Shown piece after piece: positions 7,959 through 15,678 of a stretch of DNA of 24,386 bases. Within the stretch, counting starts at the first letter, position 1; each line of letters opens with the position of its first letter. The position numbers and the translations under genes were made by a program. Under the pieces are notes generated by a model. The model saw nothing but the letters and a program-made list of their open reading frames with translations. It made no database searches and was not told the DNA's origin. Source of the DNA: an uncultured Clostridia bacterium (GTDB lineage Bacteria > Bacillota > Clostridia > RUG12999); the NCBI GenBank assembly GCA_934792465.1, contig CAKVOK010000053.1, positions 1 through 24,386 of the forward strand, read 5' to 3'.

Positions 7959-8669
7959 TTAATCGTCAAGCTTCTTTATGTTCGGGCAGTCAAGTGCGGC
8001 TCTGTATGTGGGAGCTACCCAGCGAACCGCATTTTTAATTACTGTTTGAACATCGCTGTTGTAGAATGTCGGGAAGCTTTCATGACCGGGCTGAAAGTAG
8101 AAAATTTTGCCGTTTCCTCTGTTGTAGCAGCAGCCGGAACGGAATACTTCGCCGCCTTCGTACCAACCCATCATAATCAGCTGATCCGGTTCGGGAATAT
8201 CGAACGGCTCGGCGTATGTTTCTTCGTGCGGAAGCTTTATATATCTGTCGATTCCCTGTACTATCGGGTGCGACGGTTTACATACCCATACTCTTTCCAT
8301 ATCTCCGTCCTCACGCCAGCTCAGGTTGCAGCTTGTTCCCATGAGAAATCTGAAAGGCTTTGAGTGGTGTGCGGAATGTAGGAAAATTGCGCCCATGCCC
8401 TCCAAAACCGCATCACGTACTTTCATCGCAATTTCGTCGGGGACTTCGTGGTGTTTCATATGGCCCCACCAGATAATAACATCGGTATTTTTCAACACCT
8501 CGTCCGTGATTCCGCAGTCCGGGTCGTCCAGTGTTGCGGTTTTAACCGAAATATCGTCGCATTTCAGAAAATCCGCAATTGCGCTGTGAATACCGTTCGG
8601 ATAAATCTCCGCTACATTTTTGTCTGTTTTTTCGTGTGCATACTCGTTCCATACAAGAACTCTTATCAT
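7959..8669 (-). CDS. ThuA-like protein (trehalose-utilisation family)
   Basis: The 236-residue protein matches the ThuA fold, a class I glutamine-amidotransferase-like domain found in sugar-catabolic clusters. Visible family features are the N-terminal strand IRVLVWNEY, then DVIIWWGHMKHHEV, GAIFLHSAHHSKPF at the position of the GATase-like nucleophile elbow (no catalytic Cys triad), HPIVQGIDRYIKLPHEETYAEPF, and the C-terminal KIFYFQPGHESFPTFYN with NAVRWVAP. It is nearly the length of a single-domain ThuA protein. The ATG at 8669 has GGGAGG 7-8 nt upstream. It is divergently transcribed from an AraC regulator, with a shared dyad between. The biochemical activity of this family is not settled; a role in disaccharide or keto-sugar metabolism is inferred. 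Confidence 0.88.
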   Translation of the reverse strand: MIRVLVWNEYAHEKTDKNVAEIYPNGIHSAIADFLKCDDISVKTATLDDPDCGITDEVLKNTDVIIWWGHMKHHEVPDEIAMKVRDAVLEGMGAIFLHSAHHSKPFRFLMGTSCNLSWREDGDMERVWVCKPSHPIVQGIDRYIKLPHEETYAEPFDIPEPDQLIMMGWYEGGEVFRSGCCYNRGNGKIFYFQPGHESFPTFYNSDVQTVIKNAVRWVAPTYRAALDCPNIKKLDD

Positions 8670-8716
8670 GATTATACCTCCCTGATATAAATTTTTTTCA
8701 AAATCTTTAAATTAAG

Positions 8717-8745
8717 TATAGCATTTTTGAAAAAAATGTGCTATA
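8717..8745. promoter_or_regulatory. Dyad between divergent ThuA and AraC genes, candidate operator
   Basis: TATAGCA (8717-8723) is repeated inverted as TGCTATA (8739-8745), 15 bp apart. The arms contain -10-like boxes in both directions: TATAAT at 8742-8747 on plus, TATACT on minus. A factor bound here would affect both promoters. No convincing -35 boxes were found, which fits activator dependence. The role is inferred. Confidence 0.5.
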
Positions 8746-8799
8746 ATATAATTATCATAAAAATATCAAATTTTTGTTTAGACGGCAGGCGGTGTTTTC

Positions 8800-9693
8800 A
8801 TGGAGTATAAAATAAGTGAGGAAGATAAGGCGAAGATAGACGGATTTGAGATACCCGTGCAGTGTATTCAGTGCGAGCTTACGTCTACGGGCAATATAAA
8901 TGATTTGCACTATCATGATTATGTGGAGCTGCTTTACGGATTGGACGGCTGCGACGCAAAGGTGATGTGCTACAACAGAAATTACCGTATGCGTGAGGGG
9001 GATTTCATTGTCGTAAATTCAAAACAGCCCCATACGGTAACGACAATCGGGAAAGTCAGCAAATATATTGTGGTAAAATTTATGCCGCAGATATTGTATG
9101 CGGCGGAGCAATCCGTACTTGAATTTAAATACATACTGCCGTTCATAACAAATGATGAGAAATACAGCAAGATATTTTTTAAATCCGATATTGAGAAAAC
9201 CGAAATTCCGCAAATACTGGACGATACCATAAAAGAGTGGCACGGTATGGAATACGGATATGAGGTTGCCCTGCGGATTTATGTAATAAAAATAGCACTT
9301 TGGCTGATTCGGCGCTGGCATGAAGAAAACCCGTCGGCAAGCATAGATATATCCGGAGAAACGGACGATGCAATCCGATTCATACAAAAATCCATTGAGT
9401 TTGCGCAAAAAAATTTCTCGACCGCAACGTCGCTCGAAGCGGCGCAGGTATGCAATTTGAGTTACAGCTATTTTTCAAGACTTTTTAAACGCGTAATGAA
9501 AAAAAGCTTCACGGAATATGTGAATTATGTGCGGATAACGGAAGCGCAGCGAATGCTGGCTTCTACGGACAAAAGCATAACGGATATAGCGCTTGACATA
9601 GGCTTTTCCACGACGAGCTACTTTATCGACAAGTTCAAACGTCAGGTGCATATAACGCCTATGCAGTTCAGGAAAAAATACAAGTCAAAATAA
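8800..9693 (+). CDS. AraC-family transcriptional regulator
   Basis: This 297-residue regulator has an N-terminal cupin-like ligand-binding domain (about 15-110, with NDLHYHDYVELLY and GDFIVVNSKQPHTV, the usual beta-barrel histidine pattern) and a C-terminal double helix-turn-helix (about 190-297). The C-terminal part shows CNLSYSYFSRLFKRVMKKSF, the YVNYVRITEAQRML linker helix and the signature ITDIALDIGFSTTSYFIDKFKR with MQFRKKY at the end. The ribosome binding site is weak (AGGCGGTG). It is divergent from the ThuA-like gene and 23 bp upstream of the ASRT-type gene, which it probably controls together with itself. The ligand is probably a sugar or sugar derivative, by context only. Confidence 0.9.
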   Translation: MEYKISEEDKAKIDGFEIPVQCIQCELTSTGNINDLHYHDYVELLYGLDGCDAKVMCYNRNYRMREGDFIVVNSKQPHTVTTIGKVSKYIVVKFMPQILYAAEQSVLEFKYILPFITNDEKYSKIFFKSDIEKTEIPQILDDTIKEWHGMEYGYEVALRIYVIKIALWLIRRWHEENPSASIDISGETDDAIRFIQKSIEFAQKNFSTATSLEAAQVCNLSYSYFSRLFKRVMKKSFTEYVNYVRITEAQRMLASTDKSITDIALDIGFSTTSYFIDKFKRQVHITPMQFRKKYKSK

Positions 9694-9716
9694 ATTAAGA
9701 GAGGAAATGAAAAATT

Positions 9717-10073
9717 ATGACAGGTAAAAAAATATGGGTGATTCCGGACGGATTCATGAGCGATACTCAAAAGGGAAACTATGTGAGCCACGAAGCCGTA
9801 TGCGTACTGAATATCGGCGAAAAAGACGCAAACATAAAGCTTACGATATTCTTCGAGGACAAAGAACCGCTTGAGGGATTTACGGCAGTATGCAAATCCA
9901 GACGTACAAATCACATCAGGCTCGACAGAATCGTAAATGACAAGGGAGAAAAAATCCCGAAAGAAGTGCCGTATTCCGTTCTCGTGGAAAGCGATACGGA
10001 AATAGTGGTGCAGCACAGCAGAATGGACGTTTCGCAGGCGGAAATGACGCTTATGTCCACAATAGCATATTAA
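9717..10073 (+). CDS. ASRT-superfamily protein (sensory-rhodopsin-transducer-like)
   Basis: The 118-residue protein matches the Anabaena sensory rhodopsin transducer family over its whole length: GKKIWVIPDGFM at the start, YVSHEAVCVLNIGEKDANIKLTIFFED, the basic RRTNHIRLDR, PYSVLVES, and EIVVQHSRMDVSQAE...STIAY at the end. Despite the name, most family members occur without a rhodopsin; the domain is a small beta-sandwich proposed to bind small molecules, possibly sugars. There is no signal peptide or membrane segment, so it is cytosolic. It lies 23 bp after the AraC gene, in a probable operon; AGAGG is 12 nt before the ATG. No rhodopsin gene is present, so a photosensory role is unlikely here. 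Confidence 0.85.
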   Translation: MTGKKIWVIPDGFMSDTQKGNYVSHEAVCVLNIGEKDANIKLTIFFEDKEPLEGFTAVCKSRRTNHIRLDRIVNDKGEKIPKEVPYSVLVESDTEIVVQHSRMDVSQAEMTLMSTIAY

Positions 10074-10093
10074 TTTCAACAATTTATGTTTCG

Positions 10094-10129
10094 CTTGAAA
10101 TTTGTGTGACTTTCGCACCGAATTTCAAG
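10094..10129. repeat. 9-bp inverted repeat downstream of the ASRT gene
   Basis: CTTGAAATT (10094-10102) is repeated inverted as AATTTCAAG (10121-10129). It starts 20 bp after the stop codon and may help end the AraC-ASRT transcript, but no T-run follows. Confidence 0.45.
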
Positions 10130-10141
10130 TGTAGTGACCGG

Positions 10142-10185
10142 TTTAGAATAGATTTTTGCATACAGGTGCAAAAATCTATTCTAAA
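10142..10185. repeat. Perfect 19-bp inverted repeat between convergent genes
   Basis: Positions 10142-10160 are the exact reverse complement of 10167-10185, with spacer TACAGG. It lies between the convergent ASRT gene and the truncated ATPase. There is no T-run on either side, so it is an unusual terminator or another palindromic element. Confidence 0.7.
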
Positions 10186-10206
10186 TTCGATGTCAAAATA
10201 AAAAAA

Positions 10207-11289
10207 TTATAATTCAAGAGAATTTTCATTCAGCAAAAATTCATAAAGTCCCAAATGCAGAATCCCGTTTTCATCCGTCCACGCTTTCATGGCCGACTTG
10301 GTAATCAGTATTTTTTTGAAGAAATCTTTCGTATACATAAACGGTCTGATTTCGGTTTCCAATTTACTTTTATCTTCAACACTTAAAGCGGACCGGATAT
10401 AATATTTTTTTGCTCCGAAATTGACTACAAAATCTATTTCGCACTGCTTTCTGACTTTTTTTCCGCCTACCGTTTCAAATATTTCCACAACGCCTACATC
10501 GACCGAATAACCTCTCACCAAAAGCTCATTATAAATTATGTTTTCCATAATATGAGTTTCTTCCTGCTGTCTGAAATTTAACCTTGCATTACGAAGACCG
10601 ACATCGCTGCAATAATACTTTAAAGGGTATTCAAAATACTTTTTCCCTTTGACATCATATCTTTTTGCCGCACTGAACAAAAAGGATTCTGTAAGATGGC
10701 TGATATATTTTGATATTGTGGTACTTGACACGGGAATATGTTTAACGGATTTGAGTGTATCTGCCAATTTGGTCGAATTTGTAAGAGAACCGATTGATGA
10801 ACACAAATCATCCGTTAAATTTTCAAGAACCTCCGGCATTTCAATTTCATATCTTTCGATTATGTCCTTAAAATATGTTTCCGTAAACAGTCCGCGCAAA
10901 TAATTCATCTTTTCGGCATCTGTCTTTTTTGACAAAACGAGCGGCATGCCGCCAAACAGGGCATATTCCTCATAAGCTTCGGATTTATCTCCGCCTACCG
11001 AGTCGTAATATTCTCTGAATGAAATCGGATAAACCCTGAGTTCATCACCCCTGCCCCTAAAAACCGTCATTACATCTTTTGTAAGCATTTTAGAATTGCT
11101 TCCCGTGACATATATATCAACATTGCGAAGCCGCATAAGTCCGTTCAGCACATTATACAGCTTAATTTCTTCCGGATTTTTGAGTTCTTCCCTTGAAACG
11201 GCATACTGCACCTCATCAATCAGGATATAATACATATCATCACTCTTTATACACGAACGAATATACTTTGAAAGTTCAACTATAATATA
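10207..11289 (-). pseudogene. N-terminally truncated AAA_14/DUF4143 ATPase
   Basis: The frame with an ATG at 11235 encodes 342 residues and begins directly at the Walker B/DEVQ region (YYILIDEVQ). It continues with sensor-1 VTGSNSKML, the YPISFREYY and FGGMPLVL segments, and a C-terminal DUF4143 domain with CEIDFVVNFGAKKYYI, a PD-(D/E)XK-like nuclease remnant motif. Full-length relatives have about 80-100 more N-terminal residues, with a Walker A loop (GxRRxGKS type); none is found. The reading frame stays open for 18 codons before the ATG (ending ...KYIRSCIKSDD) and looks homologous there, then meets TGA at 11292-11290. So the 5' part appears deleted and the gene is probably nonfunctional, unless the stub is expressed. 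These ATPases are common, often mobile accessory genes of unknown role. Confidence 0.75.
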
Positions 11290-11374
11290 TCACTATTTTT
11301 CTCAAAAAGCAATATATTATACCAAATTTATTAAACAAGACTTACATAAATGCCGCAAAACCGTCCGCATCACC

Positions 11375-11932
11375 TCAACCACGCATCATATCTATTATGG
11401 AATCCATATTATCCATAATAAATTGCTGTGCATTGCGGTTATATACAACAACGGTATAATCCCCTCGCATACCGTTTCTAAGTTCGGTTGCGATACCGAG
11501 ATTGCTGCCGCTTTCGGTAGGTCTTTTTACCGTTTTCCCCTCGGACGTTTCTTCCGAGCGAAGCATTCCGACGCTAATCAGCCAATCTGTAATGTGTTTG
11601 TAAGAAATTTTTTTCATATTTTCATTCGGATTGATTGCATTTATCCTCTTTGCTATCTCGCTTACCGTTACCGGAGTATCGGAAAACGGAAATTTTTGAA
11701 TATCCTCAAATGAAATATTAAAATCCTCTTGCGGCGTTCTTTTTTTCGTAACCGTTCCGCCTTTTTCTATCACCTGTCGCAAAATATCCGATACATAGAA
11801 CAAACACCTTGAAATTCTGACATTATTCACAATATCGTTTTCGGAAAGCGTGCTGTCGTCAAGCGGATTAATACCGTTTGCCAACTTATCCATATACATT
11901 TTGGCTCTTTGCATTATCTCTAAATCTGTCAT
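11375..11932 (-). CDS. Uncharacterised protein, probable winged-helix-like C-terminal half
   Basis: I do not have a named family for this 185-residue protein. The N-terminal third is helical (IMQRAKMYMDKLANGINPLD, then VNNVRISRCLFYVSDILRQV). The middle and C-terminal part, TVSEIAKRINAI...KKISYKHITDWLISVGML...RPTESGSNLGI, has the helix-helix-wing pattern and the PT-x-G-x-x-LGI phrase seen at the end of some phage antirepressor and winged-helix domains. It closes with VVVYNRNAQQFIMDNMDSII. This suggests DNA or protein binding, by inference only. The ATG at 11932 has GGAGG 8 nt upstream; an in-frame TTG two codons earlier is too close to that site. It lies 26 bp downstream of the LRR-SLH gene on the same strand, so it could be co-transcribed. 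No signal peptide. Confidence 0.75.
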   Translation of the reverse strand: MTDLEIMQRAKMYMDKLANGINPLDDSTLSENDIVNNVRISRCLFYVSDILRQVIEKGGTVTKKRTPQEDFNISFEDIQKFPFSDTPVTVSEIAKRINAINPNENMKKISYKHITDWLISVGMLRSEETSEGKTVKRPTESGSNLGIATELRNGMRGDYTVVVYNRNAQQFIMDNMDSIIDMMRG

Positions 11933-11958
11933 TTTCAATACCTCCGCAATACTCCGCC

Positions 11959-13845
11959 TTAATTATTCAATACATAAGCAAATTTCAAAAACATCGTTGC
12001 CGTGTCGGCTCTTGAAGGAGCTGTTTTCGGATAAATCGCATATTCATACCCGTTAAGCGAATGTATAAATATAACGTTTTCCTTAAAGCACCATGCCATA
12101 GGAACCTTCGCATAGTCCGATATATCCGAAAAATCGTTATAGCCCTCAATTGCCGAGGAAATATCCGAATCTTCAAGCGATACGTTAATTCCTTTCGACT
12201 GTGCATATCTGTAGAAAATCGCCGCAATCTGCTCTCTTGTCACGGTATCGTCCGGCGAGAATGTCGCCGCACCCGTTCCCGTAATTACGCCGTTCGCAGC
12301 CGCCCAGTTTACCGCTTTTTTATACCAGTCCTCCGAAAGGTCGGTGAATTTTCCGCTGTCCGCAGCCTCCGGGCTTCCGGCAAGCCGATAGAACATTGTT
12401 GCAAACTGCGCACGTGTTATCGTATCGTCGGGCGAAAATGTATCTGCGCTTGTACCGTTCATAATACCGTTGTCAAGACAAAATTCGATTCCGTCATGAT
12501 TATGGTCGCCGTCGGCACTCTTTATATCTTTGAATCTCTTAACCGCACAGTTATTTCCCTTTGCTTCGCAGGTGAATCTGCCGTCAGCCGCCGCAGTCGG
12601 TTCGCCCGCTTCTATTGTTTCGCCGGTATCGAGCAGCACACACTTAAATCCGTTGTCCTTTGCATACTGTTCCGCAGCCGTGCCGCTGTAGCACTTGATT
12701 ACAAGATTTTCGTTTCTTACGTCATAATCGTTTACATAATCCCAGCCGAAAGCGTGCATATCAATCTGTGTAACACTTCTCGGAATCGTAACTTCATTTA
12801 AGTTGTTGCAGCGGAAAAACGCAGCTTCTCCGATATGCTCAACGCCCTCCGAAATAGTAAGGTTTGAAAGGCTCTCGCACCATGAAAAGGCGTTATCGCC
12901 GATTTCTTTAACATTACCCGGAATTACAACATTATTAAGATTTTTACACCAATAAAATCCGAGTTTTGAAATTGATTTCAGCGTTGACGGCAGCTGAACC
13001 GAAGTGATATTCGACATTTCAAATGCATCCACACCCATCAGCGTCGTACCCTCACGAATTGCAATATCGCCCGTAGCTTCCCACTCATGAATCTGCTTGT
13101 TCTCCGTGGGTGCGGACGGGTCGGGATTCTCAATCTCGGCATAGCCGATTCTGATGCCGGCAATCAGATACTGCCCGTGATACTGTATTCCGTCAATGCG
13201 GTTGTTCGGGTCTGCGTCATAAGCCGAGCCGAAAAATATTCTCTTGCCCATATATTCGAGGTTTTTCGGCATTGTAATATTTTTAAGCGCCTCACCGCTG
13301 ATTGCTTCATCTCCTATATATTTTACACTGTCAGGGATAACCAGCGTTTCAAGCACATCGCCGCAGTTTATGGCGTAGTCTTTTATAACTTCAAGGCCGT
13401 CATTTAATTTAAGATATTTTAAGTACCGACAGTCAATGGCTCTGTTTCCGATTTCCTTTATCGTAGGCGGCAGTGTGATACCGGAAATTTTTGTTGCGCT
13501 CTCACGAAGTGCTCCATCACCTATTGCCGTAACCGGATGACCGTCTATTTCGGACGGAATATCAAGCTCAACCGTGAAATTCGGATCTGAGTCGTACCAG
13601 AATTTCGCCGAGTAACTTGTAATCATTGCCGAACCGTCATCACGGATAGTATAAATCAATGATTCGAGCGAATCATTCTGGCGATACTCCTCCATATCAT
13701 CGGTTACGGCAGTTTTACTTTGCTCGTTCCATTCCATACCATAATCCGCATCATAAATACTCCATGCTCCCACCGTCGGAATATACGCTGACGAAGCCAG
13801 CACCGCTCCGCACAATACCGTACACATAATCTTTCTGAGATTCAT
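11959..13845 (-). CDS. Secreted BspA-like leucine-rich-repeat protein with SLH domains
   Basis: This 628-residue surface protein has a signal peptide (MNLRKIMCTVLCGAVLASSAYIP..., cut near residue 26). About ten BspA/LRR_5 units follow (VTAIGDGAL, IKEIGNRAI, VKYIGDEAI, VKEIGDNAF, VEHIGEAAF, VTQIDMHAF) at about 90-390. Three SLH modules at the C-terminus (about 440-628) show the pattern FSPDDTITRAQFATMFYRL, FSPDDTVTREQIAAIFYRY and a more divergent third copy ending APSRADTATMFLKF. SLH domains bind secondary cell-wall polymer, so the protein is held on the cell surface; LRR_5 proteins often mediate adhesion. The ATG at 13845 follows AGGAAG. A promoter lies at 13882-13910. Confidence 0.92.
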   Translation of the reverse strand: MNLRKIMCTVLCGAVLASSAYIPTVGAWSIYDADYGMEWNEQSKTAVTDDMEEYRQNDSLESLIYTIRDDGSAMITSYSAKFWYDSDPNFTVELDIPSEIDGHPVTAIGDGALRESATKISGITLPPTIKEIGNRAIDCRYLKYLKLNDGLEVIKDYAINCGDVLETLVIPDSVKYIGDEAISGEALKNITMPKNLEYMGKRIFFGSAYDADPNNRIDGIQYHGQYLIAGIRIGYAEIENPDPSAPTENKQIHEWEATGDIAIREGTTLMGVDAFEMSNITSVQLPSTLKSISKLGFYWCKNLNNVVIPGNVKEIGDNAFSWCESLSNLTISEGVEHIGEAAFFRCNNLNEVTIPRSVTQIDMHAFGWDYVNDYDVRNENLVIKCYSGTAAEQYAKDNGFKCVLLDTGETIEAGEPTAAADGRFTCEAKGNNCAVKRFKDIKSADGDHNHDGIEFCLDNGIMNGTSADTFSPDDTITRAQFATMFYRLAGSPEAADSGKFTDLSEDWYKKAVNWAAANGVITGTGAATFSPDDTVTREQIAAIFYRYAQSKGINVSLEDSDISSAIEGYNDFSDISDYAKVPMAWCFKENVIFIHSLNGYEYAIYPKTAPSRADTATMFLKFAYVLNN

Positions 13846-13881
13846 AAAATACTTCCTTTCTTTTTTGCTTTGTTATGTATC

Positions 13882-13910
13882 ATTTTACCATACTTTAATA
13901 TAAAAGTAAA
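13882..13910 (-). promoter_or_regulatory. Promoter of the LRR-SLH protein gene
   Basis: On the minus strand TTTACT (13910-13905) and TAAAAT (13887-13882) are 17 bp apart, about 37 bp from the start codon. The surrounding 13890-13940 is very AT-rich and also separates the divergent spoIIGA gene. Confidence 0.6.
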
Positions 13911-13955
13911 TATTATTTTAAAAAAATTTATAAAAAAATAATTTTCGGCGAAGAT

Positions 13956-13993
13956 TTTACATTTTTTTCCTTTGTTTTGTGATAAAATATAAT
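13956..13993 (+). promoter_or_regulatory. Possible spoIIGA promoter
   Basis: TTTACA (13956-13961) and TAAAAT (13983-13988) are 21 bp apart, with an overlapping TATAAT at 13988-13993. Long spacing is a known feature of the Spo0A-activated spoIIG promoter of Bacillus subtilis. No clear 0A box (TTCGACAA) is seen, so this is tentative. Confidence 0.3.
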
Positions 13994-14019
13994 TATCAAC
14001 CGATATTACGGAGAAAATA

Positions 14020-14853
14020 ATGAATGTTTACATAGATGAAATGTTTTTGATAAATACGATTACGAATTTTCTGCTGCTGACGGCGGCGGCAAAGGCATCC
14101 GGCGAAAACCTGCGGTTTCGGCGTGCGGTTCTTGCGGCGTGCATGGGCGGTATATACGGCATATTCATGATTTTTCCGAATTTAAAGCCGTATACCGGTC
14201 TGTTTTTCCGATTTGTCTTTTCGGCGATAATGCTGTTCGTCGCATTCGGAAAGCGGAAAAGCTTCCTTAAAATATTTCTCGCATTTTACACCGCCGTATT
14301 CATTTTCGCCGGAATAACCGTTGTTTTTATGAATATGGGAATGCGTGCGGTTATATATAAAGGAAATTTGTATTTCGATTTCCCTGCCGGCGGATTTATA
14401 CTGCTGTCCGCCTGCCTGACATTTATAATCAACCGCATCGGTGCGTATTTTAAGAAATTGCTGATAAACAAAGGGATTCGCTGCAATATATTTATCAAAT
14501 ATAAGGATAAAACGATTTCGGCGGAGGGGATTTTCGACACGGGGAATTTCCTGTGCGACCCGATAAGCCGCAAGCCGGTTGCCGTCGCCGATATACGCAA
14601 TGTATACGAGCTGTTCGGCGAGACGTTTGTGAATGCCGTCAAAAACGGCGATTATTCCGCAGCATTGAGCGCCGAGCCATCGTTTCTGATTCCCTACGGC
14701 ACGGTAGACCGCAGCGGTTTTTTAGTTGCGGTTAAACCCGATATATTTGAAATAAACGGCAAAAAAGTCTGCGCCTTGCTCGGCATAGCAAACAGCGGCG
14801 GCAGCATTATTATAAATCCGAACATAACGGAAGTGGGAGTGATAACAAAATGA
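14020..14853 (+). CDS. spoIIGA: Sigma-E processing peptidase SpoIIGA
   Basis: SpoIIGA is the membrane aspartic protease that cleaves the pro-sequence of SigmaE in the mother cell during sporulation. The 277-residue protein begins with the family signature YIDEMFLINTITNFLLL and has five hydrophobic segments to about residue 150. The cytoplasmic protease domain follows, with catalytic aspartate D173 in FDTGNFLCDPISRKPV and the later FLIPYGTV and GIANSGGSIIINP motifs. Length is slightly below the Bacillus protein. GGAG lies 7 nt before the ATG. Its stop overlaps the sigE start by 4 bp (ATGA), implying translational coupling. Confidence 0.93.
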   Translation: MNVYIDEMFLINTITNFLLLTAAAKASGENLRFRRAVLAACMGGIYGIFMIFPNLKPYTGLFFRFVFSAIMLFVAFGKRKSFLKIFLAFYTAVFIFAGITVVFMNMGMRAVIYKGNLYFDFPAGGFILLSACLTFIINRIGAYFKKLLINKGIRCNIFIKYKDKTISAEGIFDTGNFLCDPISRKPVAVADIRNVYELFGETFVNAVKNGDYSAALSAEPSFLIPYGTVDRSGFLVAVKPDIFEINGKKVCALLGIANSGGSIIINPNITEVGVITK

Positions 14854-15563
14854 ACATAAAAGGACTGGGACGAATAATATTTCGTCTGAAACAAATTTTC
14901 GGCAATGACAAAAACTATGTTTTTTACATAGGCGGCAGCGACATACTTCCTCCGCCACTTTCTCCGGAGGAAGAAAGCGAGTGCATGGAAAAGCTAAAAG
15001 AGGACAGGGACAGCGTGCGCAACACGCTGATTGAGCATAATCTACGGCTTGTTGTATACATAGCGAAAAAATTCGAATCGAGCGGCGTAAACGTCGAGGA
15101 TCTGATTTCGATAGGCAGTATCGGCTTGATAAAGGCAATAAATACATTTAAACCGGACAAGAAGATTAAGCTTGCGACATACGCTTCTCGCTGCATAGAA
15201 AACGAGATACTTATGCATCTCAGGAAAATCAGCAATATCCGAACCGAGGTTTCCATAGAAGAACCTCTTAATACGGACTGGGACGGAAACGAGCTTCTGC
15301 TCTGCGATATTCTCGGCACGGACGAGGATATAATAAGCAAAAACATCGAAGAAGAAACGGACAGAATGCTGCTTCATCAGGCAATGAAAAAACTGCCGGA
15401 GCGTGAGCGAACGATTATGCGTCTGCGGTTCGGACTTACCAAATACGGTGAAAAAACGCAGAAAGAGGTCGCCGATATGTTGGGAATATCGCAGTCTTAC
15501 ATATCAAGGCTGGAGAAAAAAATCTTGCAGAGATTGAAAAAGGAAATAAGCAAACAGCTCTGA
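14850..15563 (+). CDS. sigE: RNA polymerase sporulation sigma factor SigmaE (pro-form)
   Basis: This sigma-70-family factor drives early mother-cell gene expression. The 237-residue protein starts with a pro-sequence of about 25-30 residues (MNIKGLGRIIFRLKQIF...), then YVFYIGGSDILPPPLSPEEE, typical of SigmaE. Region 2 is EHNLRLVVYIAKKF, NVEDLISIGSIGLIKAI and KLATYASRCIENEILMHLRK. Region 4 is LPERERTIMRLRFGL with the helix-turn-helix QKEVADMLGISQSYISRLEKKILQRLKKEI. It overlaps spoIIGA by 4 bp. The next gene is a DeoR regulator with its own promoter, not sigG, which follows sigE in many Bacilli and Clostridia. Confidence 0.95.
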   Translation: MNIKGLGRIIFRLKQIFGNDKNYVFYIGGSDILPPPLSPEEESECMEKLKEDRDSVRNTLIEHNLRLVVYIAKKFESSGVNVEDLISIGSIGLIKAINTFKPDKKIKLATYASRCIENEILMHLRKISNIRTEVSIEEPLNTDWDGNELLLCDILGTDEDIISKNIEEETDRMLLHQAMKKLPERERTIMRLRFGLTKYGEKTQKEVADMLGISQSYISRLEKKILQRLKKEISKQL

Positions 15564-15585
15564 TAAAAATTTTTTTGCAAATGTG

Positions 15586-15614
15586 TTGACTTTTGTGTAT
15601 TTGTGTGGTATAAT
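15586..15614 (+). promoter_or_regulatory. Promoter of the deoR-transporter operon
   Basis: TTGACT (15586-15591) and TATAAT (15609-15614) are 17 bp apart. The -10 box overlaps the left end of a perfect inverted repeat at 15612-15649. Confidence 0.85.
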
Positions 15615-15649
15615 GTGTAATTGTGATGTAAAATCCACAATTACACATT
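15612..15649 (+). promoter_or_regulatory. Perfect 14-bp inverted repeat: operator or attenuator
   Basis: Positions 15612-15625 are the exact reverse complement of 15636-15649, with a 10-bp spacer; each arm holds the AATTACAC/GTGTAATT core. It covers the transcription start, where a repressor would block initiation. In RNA it forms a hairpin followed by TTTTGTTTTT-like sequence, so it could also act as an attenuator, or as the end of the sigE transcript. Confidence 0.7.
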
Positions 15650-15678
15650 TTGTTTTTATCGGAAAGGCAGGAAAGCTC

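Noticed and set aside
9717..10073. Light-sensing role for the ASRT-like protein
   Set aside because: No rhodopsin gene is in the window, and most family members occur without one.
12061..12801. 246-codon plus-strand open frame
   Set aside because: It is antisense to the LRR-SLH gene, with shadow-frame composition and no ribosome binding site.
15583..15678. N-terminal extension of the DeoR regulator
   Set aside because: The extension would start upstream of the promoter and cover the inverted repeat; the ATG at 15679 with AGGAAAG matches the family N-terminus.
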